A DNA stretch of 64,000 bases from Streptomyces sp. ISL-1 (GCF_018614585.1 NZ_JAGGOI010000004.1:248001-312000), one strand, 5' to 3'. Shown: positions 26,636 through 35,455, numbered from the stretch's first letter. Notes: generated from the letters alone by a model not told the origin. A program made the numbers and translations.

Positions 26636-28063
26636 TCAGCCTCGATACGACTCCAACAGGCGCAGCCACACCTCGCTGATGGTGGGATACGAGGGCACCG
26701 CGTGCCACAGCCTGTCGATCGGCACCTCGCCCGCCACCGCCACCGTGGCCGAGTGCAGCAGCTCACCGACGCCCGGGCCCACGAAGGTGACGCCCAGCAG
26801 GATTTCCTGGTCGAGGTCGACGACCATCCGCGCGCGGCCTCGGTAGCCGTCGCAGTACAGGCTCGCTCCCGCGACCGAGGAGAGGTCATAGTCGACGGCG
26901 CGTACGCGGTGGCCTGCCGCCTCGGCCTCGGCGAGAGAGAGGCCCACGGCCGCTGCCTCGGGGTCGCTGAAGACGACCTGTGGGACGGCCACATGGTCGG
27001 CGGTCGCCGCGTGGGCTCCCCAGCGGTCGCTCTCCAGCAGCGGGACGCGCTGCGCCCTCGCCCCGATGGCGGCTCCGGCAATGCGGGCCTGGTACTTGCC
27101 CTGATGAGTGAGCAGCGCGCGGTGGTTCACATCGCCGACCGCGTAGAGCCAGTCGATGCCCTCGACGCGGCAGCTGTCGTCGACGGACAGCCAGGAGCCC
27201 GGTTCCAACCCCACCGTCTCCAGGCCGATGTCGTCGGTCCGGGGGGCACGGCCGGTGGCAATGAGGACCTCGTCGGCCTCGATACGCTCGCCGTCGTCCA
27301 GTACGAGAGTGACGGGGCCGGCGCCGTCGGAGCGCTCGACGGACGTCACCGAGGTGTTCAGGCGGATCTGTCCGCCGCCCTCGGCCAGGGACTTGGCGAC
27401 GTGCTCGCCGACGAAGGGTTCCATCCGCGGCAGCAGTCCCCCGCCACGGACCACCAGGGTGACCTGCGAGCCGAGGGCCTGATAGGCGGTGGCCATCTCC
27501 ACGCCGACCACACCGCCGCCGACGACCGCGAGCCGCCCCGGCACGCGGGGGGAGCTGGTGGCCTCGCGGCTGGTCCAGGCCTTCGCGCCGACGAGGCCCG
27601 GGATGTCGGGCAGGACGGCGCGGCTGCCGGTGCAGACAGCCACCGCGTGCCGGGCGGTCAGGCTGTGATGCTCGCCCTCGGGGCCATCCACGACGACCTT
27701 CTTCGGACCGTGCAGCCTGCCCTGTCCGCGGTAGAGGCGGGCGCCGATCGAGTCCAGCCAGCCGACCTGGCCGTCGTCCTTCCAATGGGAGGCGTGTCCG
27801 TCTCGACCGGCGAGGACGGCCTCGGCGTCGAGCCCTTGCACCGACTGGCTCAGGCCCATTGTGCGGCGGGCGTCGGCATGGGCGATCGCCGGGCGCAGCA
27901 GGGCCTTGCTGGGCATGCACGCCCAGTACGAACATTCGCCCCCGACCAGCTCACTCTCCACGACCGCTGTGCTCAGACCCGCCGCTCTCGCACGGTCCGC
28001 AAGGTTCTCGCCGACAGGGCCCGCGCCCACCACCACGACGTCGTACTCCACAGGTTCTGTCAT
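26636..28063 (-). CDS. FAD-dependent pyridine nucleotide-disulfide oxidoreductase
   Basis: The 475-residue protein has the FAD motif VVVVGAGPVGENLADRA, a redox-active pair C44-x4-C49 in GGECSYWACMPSKALL, the NAD(P) motif LAVVGGGVVGVEMATAY and the second FAD motif WLYAVGDVNHRALLTHQG. At the C-terminal dimer interface, where dihydrolipoamide dehydrogenase and glutathione reductase have HPTxSE, this protein has SYPTISE: the catalytic His is replaced. So it is of Lpd/mercuric reductase type but probably with altered chemistry. It is divergent from a thioredoxin gene across 115 bp, suggesting a shared thiol role. The ATG at 28063 is used; upstream sequence is intergenic. Confidence 0.9.
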   Translation of the reverse strand: MTEPVEYDVVVVGAGPVGENLADRARAAGLSTAVVESELVGGECSYWACMPSKALLRPAIAHADARRTMGLSQSVQGLDAEAVLAGRDGHASHWKDDGQVGWLDSIGARLYRGQGRLHGPKKVVVDGPEGEHHSLTARHAVAVCTGSRAVLPDIPGLVGAKAWTSREATSSPRVPGRLAVVGGGVVGVEMATAYQALGSQVTLVVRGGGLLPRMEPFVGEHVAKSLAEGGGQIRLNTSVTSVERSDGAGPVTLVLDDGERIEADEVLIATGRAPRTDDIGLETVGLEPGSWLSVDDSCRVEGIDWLYAVGDVNHRALLTHQGKYQARIAGAAIGARAQRVPLLESDRWGAHAATADHVAVPQVVFSDPEAAAVGLSLAEAEAAGHRVRAVDYDLSSVAGASLYCDGYRGRARMVVDLDQEILLGVTFVGPGVGELLHSATVAVAGEVPIDRLWHAVPSYPTISEVWLRLLESYRG

Positions 28064-28178
28064 AGAGCCAGTCTCGTCCCGGGTGTGCGTCCTGGCCACA
28101 TGGGCAGGGGCAGGAATAGCACAGCCCCGGGCGCCGTTGTCGGGGGCGAATCCGCCGGACAGGAAGAGGTAGCACGTC

Positions 28179-28574
28179 ATGAGCACTGTTGAGCTCACCA
28201 AGGAAAACTTCGATCAGGTCGTTACCGACAACGACTTCATCCTGATCGACTTCTGGGCTTCCTGGTGCGGCCCGTGCCGGCAGTTCGCCCCGGTCTACGA
28301 GGGTGCCGCCGAGCGCCACCCCGACCTGGTCTTCGCGAAGGTCGACACGGAAGCTCAGCAGGAACTCGCTGCCGCGTTCGAGATCCGCTCCATTCCCACG
28401 CTGATGATCGTCCGCGACAATGTCGCGGTCTTCGCCCAGCCCGGCGCGTTGCCCGAGGCCGCCCTGGAGGACGTGATCGGTCAGGCGCGCGCGCTGGACA
28501 TGGACGAGGTCCGCAAGTCGATCGACGACGAGCAGGGCAGTACCGCCCAGGCGGAGACCTCGACAGAGGCCTGA
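28179..28574 (+). CDS. Thioredoxin
   Basis: The 131-residue protein is a classic thioredoxin: WASWCGPCRQFAP with active-site Cys30 and Cys33, and the cis-proline in IRSIPTLMI. A 20-residue acidic, Gln/Thr-rich tail follows the fold and is longer than in TrxA of enterobacteria. It is cytosolic and would reduce protein disulfides using a thioredoxin reductase not in this window. AGGAAGAGG precedes the ATG. It is divergent from the disulfide oxidoreductase gene. Confidence 0.95.
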   Translation: MSTVELTKENFDQVVTDNDFILIDFWASWCGPCRQFAPVYEGAAERHPDLVFAKVDTEAQQELAAAFEIRSIPTLMIVRDNVAVFAQPGALPEAALEDVIGQARALDMDEVRKSIDDEQGSTAQAETSTEA

Positions 28575-28619
28575 CGCAGGCGGCCGAGACGTGATGCCTG
28601 AGGCCTGAGGCTGTCCGGC

Positions 28620-29804
28620 TCAGCGCTCCAGGACCAGGGCTATGCCCTGGCCCACACCGATACAGAGGGCGGCGACGCCGGTTCCCGAACCGGCCGCCGC
28701 CAGCTGGTGAGCGACCGAGCCGGCCAGCCTGGCCCCCGACGCGCCGAGGGGGTGGCCGATCGCGATGGCGCCGCCACGCGGGTTGACCAGGGAAGGGTCC
28801 AGGTCCGGCCATTCGGCGAGACAGCCGAGCGACTGGGCGGCAAAGGCTTCGTTCAGCTCAAAGGTGGTCAGGTCCGCGAAGGTCCTGCCCGCCTTGGCGA
28901 GCGCCCGCCGCACCGCCTCCACCGGGCCGAGGCCGAAGAGTTGCGGCTCGATGCCGGTGACGGCGGAGGCGCGGATCCGGGCGAGGGGCTCGCGGCCCGT
29001 CGCCCGCAGCCCTTCCTCGTCGACGAGAAGGAGCGCGGCAGCCCCGTCGTTGAGCGGTGAGGAGCTGCCCGCCGTGACCGTGCCGTTCTCGCGGAACGAC
29101 GGCTTGAGCTTGGCGAGCGCCTCCATGGACGTGGAGTCGCGTACGCATTCGTCGCGCGCCAGCTCCACACCCTCGTACGCGACGACCTCACCGTCGTACA
29201 GCCCCTTGCCCCATGCCTCGGCGGCCTTCTGATGGCTGGCGAGGGCGAAGGCGTCCTGCTGCTCGCGGGTGATGTCGTGCTTGTCCGCGATGAGTTCGGC
29301 ACCCTCGCCGAGCTGGACGGTCCACTCCGCGGGCATCCGCGGGTTCGTCATACGCCAGCCCAGCGTCGTCGAGTGGAGCTGCTGGGGGCCCGCGGGGAAG
29401 GCCCGTTCGGGCTTTTGCAGCACCCAGGGTGCGCGGGACATCGACTCGACGCCGCCCGCGATCACGATCGACGCGTCGCCCAGTGCAATGGCGCGGGCCG
29501 CCTGGATGACGGCCTCAAGTCCCGAGCCGCACAAGCGGTTGACGGTGACGCCAGGGACGGTGGCGGGCAGACCGGCGAGAAGGACAGCCATGCGGGCGAC
29601 GTTGCGGTTGTCCTCGCCCGCGCCGTTGGCGTCACCGAGGACTACGTCGTCGATACGGGCCGGGTCGAGCTCCGGGGCACGGTCCACGAGCGCCTTGACG
29701 ACATGCGCGGCGAGGTCGTCGGGACGTACGCGGGAGAGCGCGCCCCCGAACTTGCCGATCGGGGTGCGGACGGCGTCGACGATGTAGACGTCGCGGATGG
29801 TCAT
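28620..29804 (-). CDS. Acetyl-CoA C-acyltransferase (thiolase)
   Basis: The 394-residue thiolase has the acyl-accepting Cys92 in NRLCGSGLEAV, the ESMSRAPW loop, the NEAFAAQ segment, GHPLGASGAR with the catalytic His, and CIGVGQG with the second Cys. Biosynthetic and degradative roles cannot be separated by sequence alone; absence of adjacent PHA or mevalonate genes fits fatty-acid oxidation. The ATG at 29804 follows GGGAGAG. Overlapping GTTCAC/GTGAAC repeats lie 37 nt upstream and probably bind a regulator. Confidence 0.93.
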   Translation of the reverse strand: MTIRDVYIVDAVRTPIGKFGGALSRVRPDDLAAHVVKALVDRAPELDPARIDDVVLGDANGAGEDNRNVARMAVLLAGLPATVPGVTVNRLCGSGLEAVIQAARAIALGDASIVIAGGVESMSRAPWVLQKPERAFPAGPQQLHSTTLGWRMTNPRMPAEWTVQLGEGAELIADKHDITREQQDAFALASHQKAAEAWGKGLYDGEVVAYEGVELARDECVRDSTSMEALAKLKPSFRENGTVTAGSSSPLNDGAAALLLVDEEGLRATGREPLARIRASAVTGIEPQLFGLGPVEAVRRALAKAGRTFADLTTFELNEAFAAQSLGCLAEWPDLDPSLVNPRGGAIAIGHPLGASGARLAGSVAHQLAAAGSGTGVAALCIGVGQGIALVLER

Positions 29805-29840
29805 CAAAACTCTCCCGGGCTTGGCCCTGCGTACAGCGTT

Positions 29841-29867
29841 GTTCACTTGGTGAACCAACGTTCACCA
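29841..29867. promoter_or_regulatory. Triple half-site operator before the thiolase gene
   Basis: GTTCAC-TTG-GTGAAC (29841-29855) overlaps TGGTGAAC-CAAC-GTTCACCA (29848-29867), so three half-sites share one array 37 nt upstream of the start codon. The symmetry and position suggest a TetR-type repressor of fatty-acid genes; the regulator is not in the immediate surroundings. Confidence 0.6.
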
Positions 29868-29986
29868 TTGGTCCGGCCCGAGTGTCTGACGGGTCTCCGC
29901 CCATGTCAACGGCCACTCCGAGTCGCCCCGGGCCCCCGAGGCGCGGGTATCAGCGCGGCGCCGCCCGCCCGGCGGGGAGCTCGCCG

Positions 29987-30256
29987 TCAGCGCTCTGCCG
30001 GATCCACGACCCGCGCGGAGAGTCCGTAATCCAGCTCCGAGCCGTCGACGAGCAGCGCCTCGACCGTACGCGTCTCAGGGTCGATGTCCGCCACCAGGCC
30101 CTCGCCCGCGTAGCGCGGATAGCCGGAGGACCCACGGCGGCCTGTGGCCTCCACGACGGCGGAGCGAATGGCGCTCTTGGCCAGGGAAGCGGCATCGCGG
30201 CCCTCGACATGTTCGGGCACCAGCAGGATCTCGAAGCGCTGCGGGTCAGTACTCAT
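29987..30256 (-). CDS. Conserved hypothetical protein, 89 aa
   Basis: The small soluble protein reads MSTDPQRFEILLVPEHVEG and ends LDYGLSARVVDPAER, with alternating charged and hydrophobic residues and no membrane segment. I do not recognise a family. TAGCGT, a possible -10 hexamer, ends exactly 7 nt before the ATG, and there is no Shine-Dalgarno, so the mRNA is probably leaderless. The frame extends upstream without coding bias to 32413 and is cut at this ATG. Confidence 0.7.
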   Translation of the reverse strand: MSTDPQRFEILLVPEHVEGRDAASLAKSAIRSAVVEATGRRGSSGYPRYAGEGLVADIDPETRTVEALLVDGSELDYGLSARVVDPAER

Positions 30257-30408
30257 GGAAGCGACGCTAGACACGCGCCGCCGGGCCCGCATGTCGTCAC
30301 TGCGGCGGTCCGGGCCGGGGGCGGCATGTCGTCCGCGCGGCGCGGCCGCCGGGACGCCGGGGCCACCGCGGCCGCCGGGGCGCGCCGGGACGCCGGGGGC
30401 GCGCCGGG

Positions 30409-31431
30409 TCAGCTGGACTCGCGGTGCAGGGCCCGCGCCCCCATCAGGCCGTGCCGCTCCGGCTCGGCACCCGGGTCGCGTACGACGCGGTCGACGAGTT
30501 CGGCCAGCCGCTGACCGCTCACCATGTCGATCCGCACGGTGCTCAGCCGGGGGCGCAGCAGTCTGCCGAGCAGCAGGTTGTCGGCGCCCACCACTGCGGT
30601 CTCGCCCGGCACTTGGATGCCGGCGTCCTGGAGAGCGCGCATGAGCAGCATGGCGTACTCGTCGTTGTACGCGTACACCGCGTCGAGGCCGAGCCCGCGC
30701 CAGCGGGCGGCGAGTTCGGCCGCGGACTCCTCGTCGTACAACAGGGGAAGCGGCTCGATCCGGGCGCCGCCGGCCGCCGCGGCCCGCCGGGCGCCCTCCA
30801 GGCGAGGGCCGGAGAAGAGCTCCAGGCCCGGCTCCCGCGGCATGACCACGCCGATGGCGCGCCGGCCGCGCCCGACCAGGTGGGTCACCGCGCTGCTGCC
30901 GATCTCGCTCTGGTCCATGACGAGGAAGTGCGCGCCCTGGACGCGGCGCGGGCCGAGCGTTATGACGGCTTTCGCGCCCGAGCGCTTGAGGACGTCGACG
31001 CCGTACGGAGTGAGCGCGACCTCGCCGAGCGAGACGACCGCGACGGGACGCAGCTCGGCCCAGGCGCGGGCGGCGTCGTCGCCGTCGAGGCCGAGGCTGC
31101 CGTGCTGCACAACGGTGTAGTCGAGGCGGCGCAGTGCCCGCTGGAGCTCGTTGAAGAAGCGGTTGTAGAGCGGGCCGACCGGGACATGAGCGGATGGCAG
31201 CAGCACCATCCGGGTGTGCCCGGCGCGCAGGCTGCGGGCCGCGGCATGGGGCACATAGCCGAGCTCCTCGGCGGCTTCGCGGACGCGCCGGCGGGTGGGC
31301 TCGCTGATCCGTACGGCGGAGGTGTTGTTGAGCACGTAGGAGACGGTGGCCCGCGAGACTCCGGCGAGCCGGGCGACGTCGGCACTGGTCGGAACGGGGC
31401 GTTCTGCTGACTGCTTGGGTGTCTGGCTCAT
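30409..31431 (-). CDS. LacI-family transcriptional regulator
   Basis: The 340-residue protein has a typical LacI helix-turn-helix (TSADVARLAGVSRATVSYVL) and hinge, followed by a periplasmic-binding-protein fold (RTxxAHFLVMDQSEIGSSAV region, GLDAVYAYNDEYAMLLMRAL, VVGADNLLLGRLLRPRLSTV). No sugar-uptake operon is adjacent, so the effector and target are unknown. I chose the ATG at 31431; a start four codons upstream (31443) has GGAAGG abutting it and remains possible. Confidence 0.9.
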   Translation of the reverse strand: MSQTPKQSAERPVPTSADVARLAGVSRATVSYVLNNTSAVRISEPTRRRVREAAEELGYVPHAAARSLRAGHTRMVLLPSAHVPVGPLYNRFFNELQRALRRLDYTVVQHGSLGLDGDDAARAWAELRPVAVVSLGEVALTPYGVDVLKRSGAKAVITLGPRRVQGAHFLVMDQSEIGSSAVTHLVGRGRRAIGVVMPREPGLELFSGPRLEGARRAAAAGGARIEPLPLLYDEESAAELAARWRGLGLDAVYAYNDEYAMLLMRALQDAGIQVPGETAVVGADNLLLGRLLRPRLSTVRIDMVSGQRLAELVDRVVRDPGAEPERHGLMGARALHRESS

Positions 31432-31584
31432 CGCCCTCGGCATCCTTCCAGACCGGTTCCGCACGGGGTCTGGAGGATGGCCTGAAACGAACGCTGGACC
31501 GTGCGCACGCGCTGCTGCGGCACGTGCCACTTCGAGCAGCCTCTTCGTGGGCGCGTTCGCCTCGCGGCAAGGCCCGCGGCGCCG

Positions 31585-31746
31585 CTGCTTGTGCCGCGCG
31601 CCGACCCGGGTTTCGTCGTCTCCCCCGTCGGCGTCGCCGAGTTGGAGGAGCGCGGCCTCGAGGGCCGTACGGTGCCGGGCTCGGGCCACACCATCGACCG
31701 TGACGACTTCGAGTACTTGATGACTCCGCCGGACGGGTGGATCTGA
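31585..31746 (+). pseudogene. C-terminal remnant of an alpha/beta hydrolase
   Basis: The last 53 codons of this frame read LLVPRADPGFVVSPVGVAEL and GRTVPGSGHTIDRDDFEYLM before a stop. This is the end of an alpha/beta hydrolase, with the acid-loop region and the catalytic His in GSGHTIDRDD. The nucleophile half is absent; upstream lies the LacI promoter region. It is a 3' relic. The rest of the 31432-31773 gap holds nothing else I can support. Confidence 0.65.
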
Positions 31747-31773
31747 GGGGCTCCCGCGCCCTACCGTGAAGCG

Positions 31774-32253
31774 GTGACGATCTTCCCCCGTGCATCCGGT
31801 GCACGAGACGCCTCCGACGGCCGCTCCGACCTGCCCGGCAGCAGTGGCCCCGCGGCCACAACCGAGGCCGATCCCGTCGATGTGGGCCCGGTCCGCACCT
31901 CGTACGCCCCGGACCGCGACGGTGACCCCGACCCCGGTGAGATCGTCTGGACGTGGGTGCCGTTCGAGGAGAACGACGGGCGGGGCAAGGACCGGCCGGT
32001 CCTGGTGGTGGCCCGTGAGGAGGGGGGCACTCTGCTCGCCGTGCAGCTCTCCAGCAAACGTCACGACCGGGACCGCGAGTGGGTGCCGATCGGGGTGGGG
32101 CCGTGGGACCGGGCCGGCCGCGAATCATGGGTCGACCTCGACCGGGTGCTGCGGGTCCACGAGGACGGCATGCGCCGCGAGGCCTGCGCGCTCGACCGGC
32201 TCCGCTTCGACGTGGTCGTGCGGCGGCTTCAGGAGCGCTACGGCTGGAGCTGA
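31774..32253 (+). CDS. PemK/MazF-like toxin-fold protein
   Basis: The 159-residue protein has a 50-residue low-complexity N-terminal part and then a PemK-like fold: GEIVWTWVPFEENDGRGKDRPVLVVARE, LLAVQLSSKRHD and ESWVDLDRVLRVHEDGMRREACAL. The GxVxxxxxPF...GKDRPVLVV and WVDLDRV patterns are typical of PemK-type ribonucleases. No antitoxin gene lies next to it, and the N-terminal extension is unusual, so toxicity is uncertain. TACCGT ends 6 nt before the GTG start, suggesting leaderless expression. Confidence 0.75.
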   Translation: MTIFPRASGARDASDGRSDLPGSSGPAATTEADPVDVGPVRTSYAPDRDGDPDPGEIVWTWVPFEENDGRGKDRPVLVVAREEGGTLLAVQLSSKRHDRDREWVPIGVGPWDRAGRESWVDLDRVLRVHEDGMRREACALDRLRFDVVVRRLQERYGWS

Positions 32254-32321
32254 CCGCACAGCCGGACCCGGCCCCGCGAATACCGGCCCGAAGGCCCGCC
32301 GTAAGCCCCTGGCGCGGCCGG

Positions 32322-32456
32322 GCCCGCCGTGCGGTCACGAACCGCGAAGACGACCTGCTCGAAGTGGCCGCGTATGCCGCGCTCGGCCGCCGTCTCCAGG
32401 ACCCCCAGCGCAAGCACCGGCTCCACCGGAGCCGCCCCGAGCCCCGGCAGCGCGCC
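32322..32456 (-). pseudogene. Possible macrodomain (TIGR02452-type) C-terminal fragment
   Basis: About 45 codons include LALGVLETAAERGIRGHFEQ and VVFAVRDRTAG, resembling the last helix and strand of ADP-ribose-binding macrodomain proteins (a helix, then xxFxxVVFAVxDR). No upstream macrodomain core is present. The rest of the 32254-32809 gap carries only the egtA promoter region. Identification is tentative. Confidence 0.3.
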
Positions 32457-32745
32457 TCCTGGCGGGCCTGTGCGCCGTTCAGCCAGGCGCCGCCGGGGTT
32501 GCGTGCCGCTGTGAAATCCGCAAGCGGCGACCGGTCCCGCGTCGGCGGAGGGGAGCCTGCGGGCGGCCTCCGGGCCGCTCTCGCCCGTGACCTCCAGGAA
32601 CGTCGTACGGTCCGTGCCCACAGTGACCGGGATGGCCCAGGGGCCGTACCTCCCCCGCAGCCGCGTCCTCACGCCGGATATCGTCCTGACCAGCCGCGGC
32701 CACGGCAATCGAATTTCTTACGTCCCACTGACATCACGAGCACTC

Positions 32746-32776
32746 TTGTGCGAACAAGCGGACGTGGCCTTAGGTT
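32746..32776 (+). promoter_or_regulatory. Candidate promoter of the egt operon
   Basis: TTGTGC (32746-32751) and TAGGTT (32771-32776) form a -35/-10 pair with 19-nt spacing. Transcription starting about 7 nt later would give a short 27-nt leader with GGAGGAG before the egtA ATG at 32810. Confidence 0.45.
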
Positions 32777-32809
32777 GGCAGAGTGCCTTCGCGACTGGAG
32801 GAGCAGACC

Positions 32810-34084
32810 ATGCACCCACCCGATACCGGCGATTTCGGCCGGCCGATCGACCTGGATGAAGCGGAGGACCTGCTCCGATGTATTTGCTTCAAGAACGGCC
32901 CACCGCGCGCCGTCGGCGTGGAGGTCGAATGGCTCATTCATGAGCTGGAGCGGCCCGAGCGCCCCGTCCCCGCCGACCGCCTCGTCGCGGCCCACGACCA
33001 CGTACGTTCGCTACAACTGAAATCGGCCCTCACTTTCGAGCCAGGCGGCCAGCTGGAGCTCAGCTCTCCTCCCGCCGCCTCCCTGATGGAGTGCATCGAC
33101 TCCACAGCCGCCGATTTGGACGCCGTACGCACCGCGCTCCGCCCGGCAGGCCTCACCCTCACCGGACTCGGCCTCGACCCCTGGCATCCGCCCCGCCGAC
33201 TGCTCCACGAACCCCGCTACGACGCCATGGAGGCGTATTTCGACCGGACGGGTCCGGCCGGCCGCGCCATGATGTGCAGCTCCGCCTCCATCCAGGTGTG
33301 TCTGGACGCGGGCGCCGAGGAGCCAGGACCCCTCGGCTACGGCAGACGCTGGCAGCTCGCGCATCTGCTGGGCGCGGTGCTGATGGCGGCGTTCGCCAAC
33401 TCACCCGCACAGGAGGGGCGTTACACCGGCTGGCGGTCGTCCCGGCAGGCCGTGTGGGCCGCGCTCGACCACATACGGCCCGTGTCGCCTCCGCTCGACC
33501 GGGAGCCGCGCTCCGCCTGGACCGCCCATGCGCTGGACGCCCCGGTGATGTGCGTCCGGACCGCAGAGGGGCCGTGGGAACTGCCCGACGGCCTCACCTT
33601 CCGCCAGTGGCTGCGCTCGGGGAACTCGCGCCGGCCGACTCGGGAGGACCTCGCCTACCACCTGTCCACCCTCTTTCCGCCCGTAAGGCCGCGTGGCCAT
33701 CTCGAACTGCGCATGATCGACGCCCAGTCCGGTGAGGACGGCTGGCTGGTGCCGCTCGCCGTCACGACCGCGCTGTTCGACGACGACGAGGCGGCGGAGA
33801 CGGTCTATCGCGCCGTCAAACCGCTGGCGGAGTACGCCGGTTCGCTGCCCGCGCCGCTCAACCCGCTCTGGGCCAACGCCGCCCGGCACGGACTGGCCGA
33901 TCCCGAGCTGCACGCGGCGGCCGTGACCTGTTTTGCCGTCGCCCTCGAAGCACTCCCCCGCATCGGCGCGTCCGACGCCGTGCAGGAGGCCGTCGCCGCA
34001 TTCAATGAGCGCTATGTCCTGCGGGGCCGATGTCCCGCCGACGATCTGCGCCTCCCCTCCCTCGGGAAGGAACTGAGCACATGA
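32810..34084 (+). CDS. egtA: Ergothioneine biosynthesis glutamate-cysteine ligase
   Basis: EgtA makes gamma-glutamylcysteine, the sulfur donor for ergothioneine. The 424-residue protein has GCS2-type signatures: AVGVEVEWLIHELERP, TFEPGGQLELSSPP, RYDAMEAYFDRTGPAGRAMM and RPRGHLELRMIDAQ. The ATG at 32810 has GGAGGAG 7 nt upstream; a GTG nine codons earlier (32783) is an alternative lying at the predicted transcription start. Its stop codon overlaps the egtB start (ATGA). Confidence 0.95.
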   Translation: MHPPDTGDFGRPIDLDEAEDLLRCICFKNGPPRAVGVEVEWLIHELERPERPVPADRLVAAHDHVRSLQLKSALTFEPGGQLELSSPPAASLMECIDSTAADLDAVRTALRPAGLTLTGLGLDPWHPPRRLLHEPRYDAMEAYFDRTGPAGRAMMCSSASIQVCLDAGAEEPGPLGYGRRWQLAHLLGAVLMAAFANSPAQEGRYTGWRSSRQAVWAALDHIRPVSPPLDREPRSAWTAHALDAPVMCVRTAEGPWELPDGLTFRQWLRSGNSRRPTREDLAYHLSTLFPPVRPRGHLELRMIDAQSGEDGWLVPLAVTTALFDDDEAAETVYRAVKPLAEYAGSLPAPLNPLWANAARHGLADPELHAAAVTCFAVALEALPRIGASDAVQEAVAAFNERYVLRGRCPADDLRLPSLGKELST

Positions 34085-35391
34085 CCGAAGAACTCCGGCG
34101 CCGCGCCCTCGATGCGCTGACCGCCGCCCGAGCGCGGACGGCCACGCTCACTTCGTGCGTCGACGACCATGAGCTGACCGCTCAGCACTCGCCGCTGATG
34201 TCCCCGCTGGTCTGGGACCTGGCGCACATCGGAAACCAGGAGGAGCAGTGGCTGTGGCGCACCGTCGCCGGGCGTGAGGCGCTGCGGCCCGAGATCGACT
34301 CCGTCTACGACGCCTTCGAGCATCCGCGTGCGCTGCGGCCCACGCTGCCGTTGCTCGCCCCTGCCGAGGCACGCGTGTACGCGTCCGACGTACGGGGCCG
34401 GGTCCTCGACGTCCTCGACCGGACCCCGCTGGAGGGCGGGCCGCTGGTCGACGCCGGATTCGCCTTCGGGATGATCGCCCAGCACGAGCAGCAGCACGAC
34501 GAGACGATGCTCATCACCCACCAGCTGCGCACGGGCCCGGCCGCTCTCACCGCGCCCGAGCCGCCGGCCGCCGGCGCGCGCGGCCTGCCCGCCGAAGTTC
34601 TGGTCCCGGGCGGTCCGTTCACCATGGGCACATCGACCGAGCCGTGGGCGCTGGACAACGAACGGCCCGCGCACCAGCGCGTCGTGCCGCCGTTCCTGAT
34701 CGACACGGTGCCGGTGACCTGCGGCGCGTACCAGGCCTTCATCGAGGACGGCGGCTATACGGACAGCCGCTGGTGGGCTGCCGAGGGCTGGGACCAGATC
34801 CACCGACACGACATCGACGCACCGCTGTTCTGGCGGCGCGACGGCGGGCAGTGGCTGCGCCGTCGCTTCGGGGTGACCGAGCCGGTGCCCGCCGACGAGC
34901 CGGTGCTGCATGTGAGCTGGTACGAAGCCGATGCGTACGCCCGCTGGGCGGGGCGGCGGCTGCCCACCGAGGCCGAGTGGGAGAAGGCCGCGCGCCACGA
35001 CCCCGAGTCCGGCCGCTCCCGCCGCTTCCCGTGGGGCGACGAGGATCCGGCGCCGAAGCACGCCAACCTCGGCCAGCGCCATCTGCGGCCCGCCCCGGCC
35101 GGCAGCTATCCGGAGGGTGAATCGCCGCTCGGCGTACGGCAGTTGATCGGCGATGTGTGGGAGTGGACGTCGAGCGACTTCCTGCCCTACCCGGGCTTCG
35201 CCGCCTTCCCCTACCGGGAGTACTCCGAGGTGTTCTTCGGCAGTGCGCACAAGGTGCTGCGCGGCGGCTCATTCGGTGTCGACGCGGTGGCCTGCCGCGG
35301 CACGTTCCGCAACTGGGACCTGCCGGTGCGCCGGCAGATCTTCGCCGGGTTCCGTACGGCGCGGGACGCGGCACCCGGGGAGGCGTCGTGA
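34081..35391 (+). CDS. egtB: Ergothioneine biosynthesis sulfoxide synthase
   Basis: EgtB is the non-heme iron enzyme that joins gamma-glutamylcysteine to trimethylhistidine. The 436-residue protein has an N-terminal DinB-like iron domain with His49 (DLAHIGNQEEQW) and His135/His139 (AQHEQQHDETM), in the spacing known for this family, and a C-terminal formylglycine-generating-enzyme-like domain (RRLPTEAEWEKAARHD, GDVWEWTSSDF, VLRGGSF). It overlaps egtA by 4 nt. Confidence 0.97.
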   Translation: MTEELRRRALDALTAARARTATLTSCVDDHELTAQHSPLMSPLVWDLAHIGNQEEQWLWRTVAGREALRPEIDSVYDAFEHPRALRPTLPLLAPAEARVYASDVRGRVLDVLDRTPLEGGPLVDAGFAFGMIAQHEQQHDETMLITHQLRTGPAALTAPEPPAAGARGLPAEVLVPGGPFTMGTSTEPWALDNERPAHQRVVPPFLIDTVPVTCGAYQAFIEDGGYTDSRWWAAEGWDQIHRHDIDAPLFWRRDGGQWLRRRFGVTEPVPADEPVLHVSWYEADAYARWAGRRLPTEAEWEKAARHDPESGRSRRFPWGDEDPAPKHANLGQRHLRPAPAGSYPEGESPLGVRQLIGDVWEWTSSDFLPYPGFAAFPYREYSEVFFGSAHKVLRGGSFGVDAVACRGTFRNWDLPVRRQIFAGFRTARDAAPGEAS

Positions 35392-35455
35392 GCGCGCGGA
35401 CGGCGCGCCACGCGCCGCTGCCCCAGCCGCACCTCTCCCGAGGGGGCGAACGCTG

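Noticed and set aside
35387..35455. 22-codon frame bridging egtB and egtC
   Set aside because: It starts with a GTG overlapping the egtB stop but has no ribosome binding site evidence, no hydrophobic or conserved feature, and looks like the spacer between the two genes.
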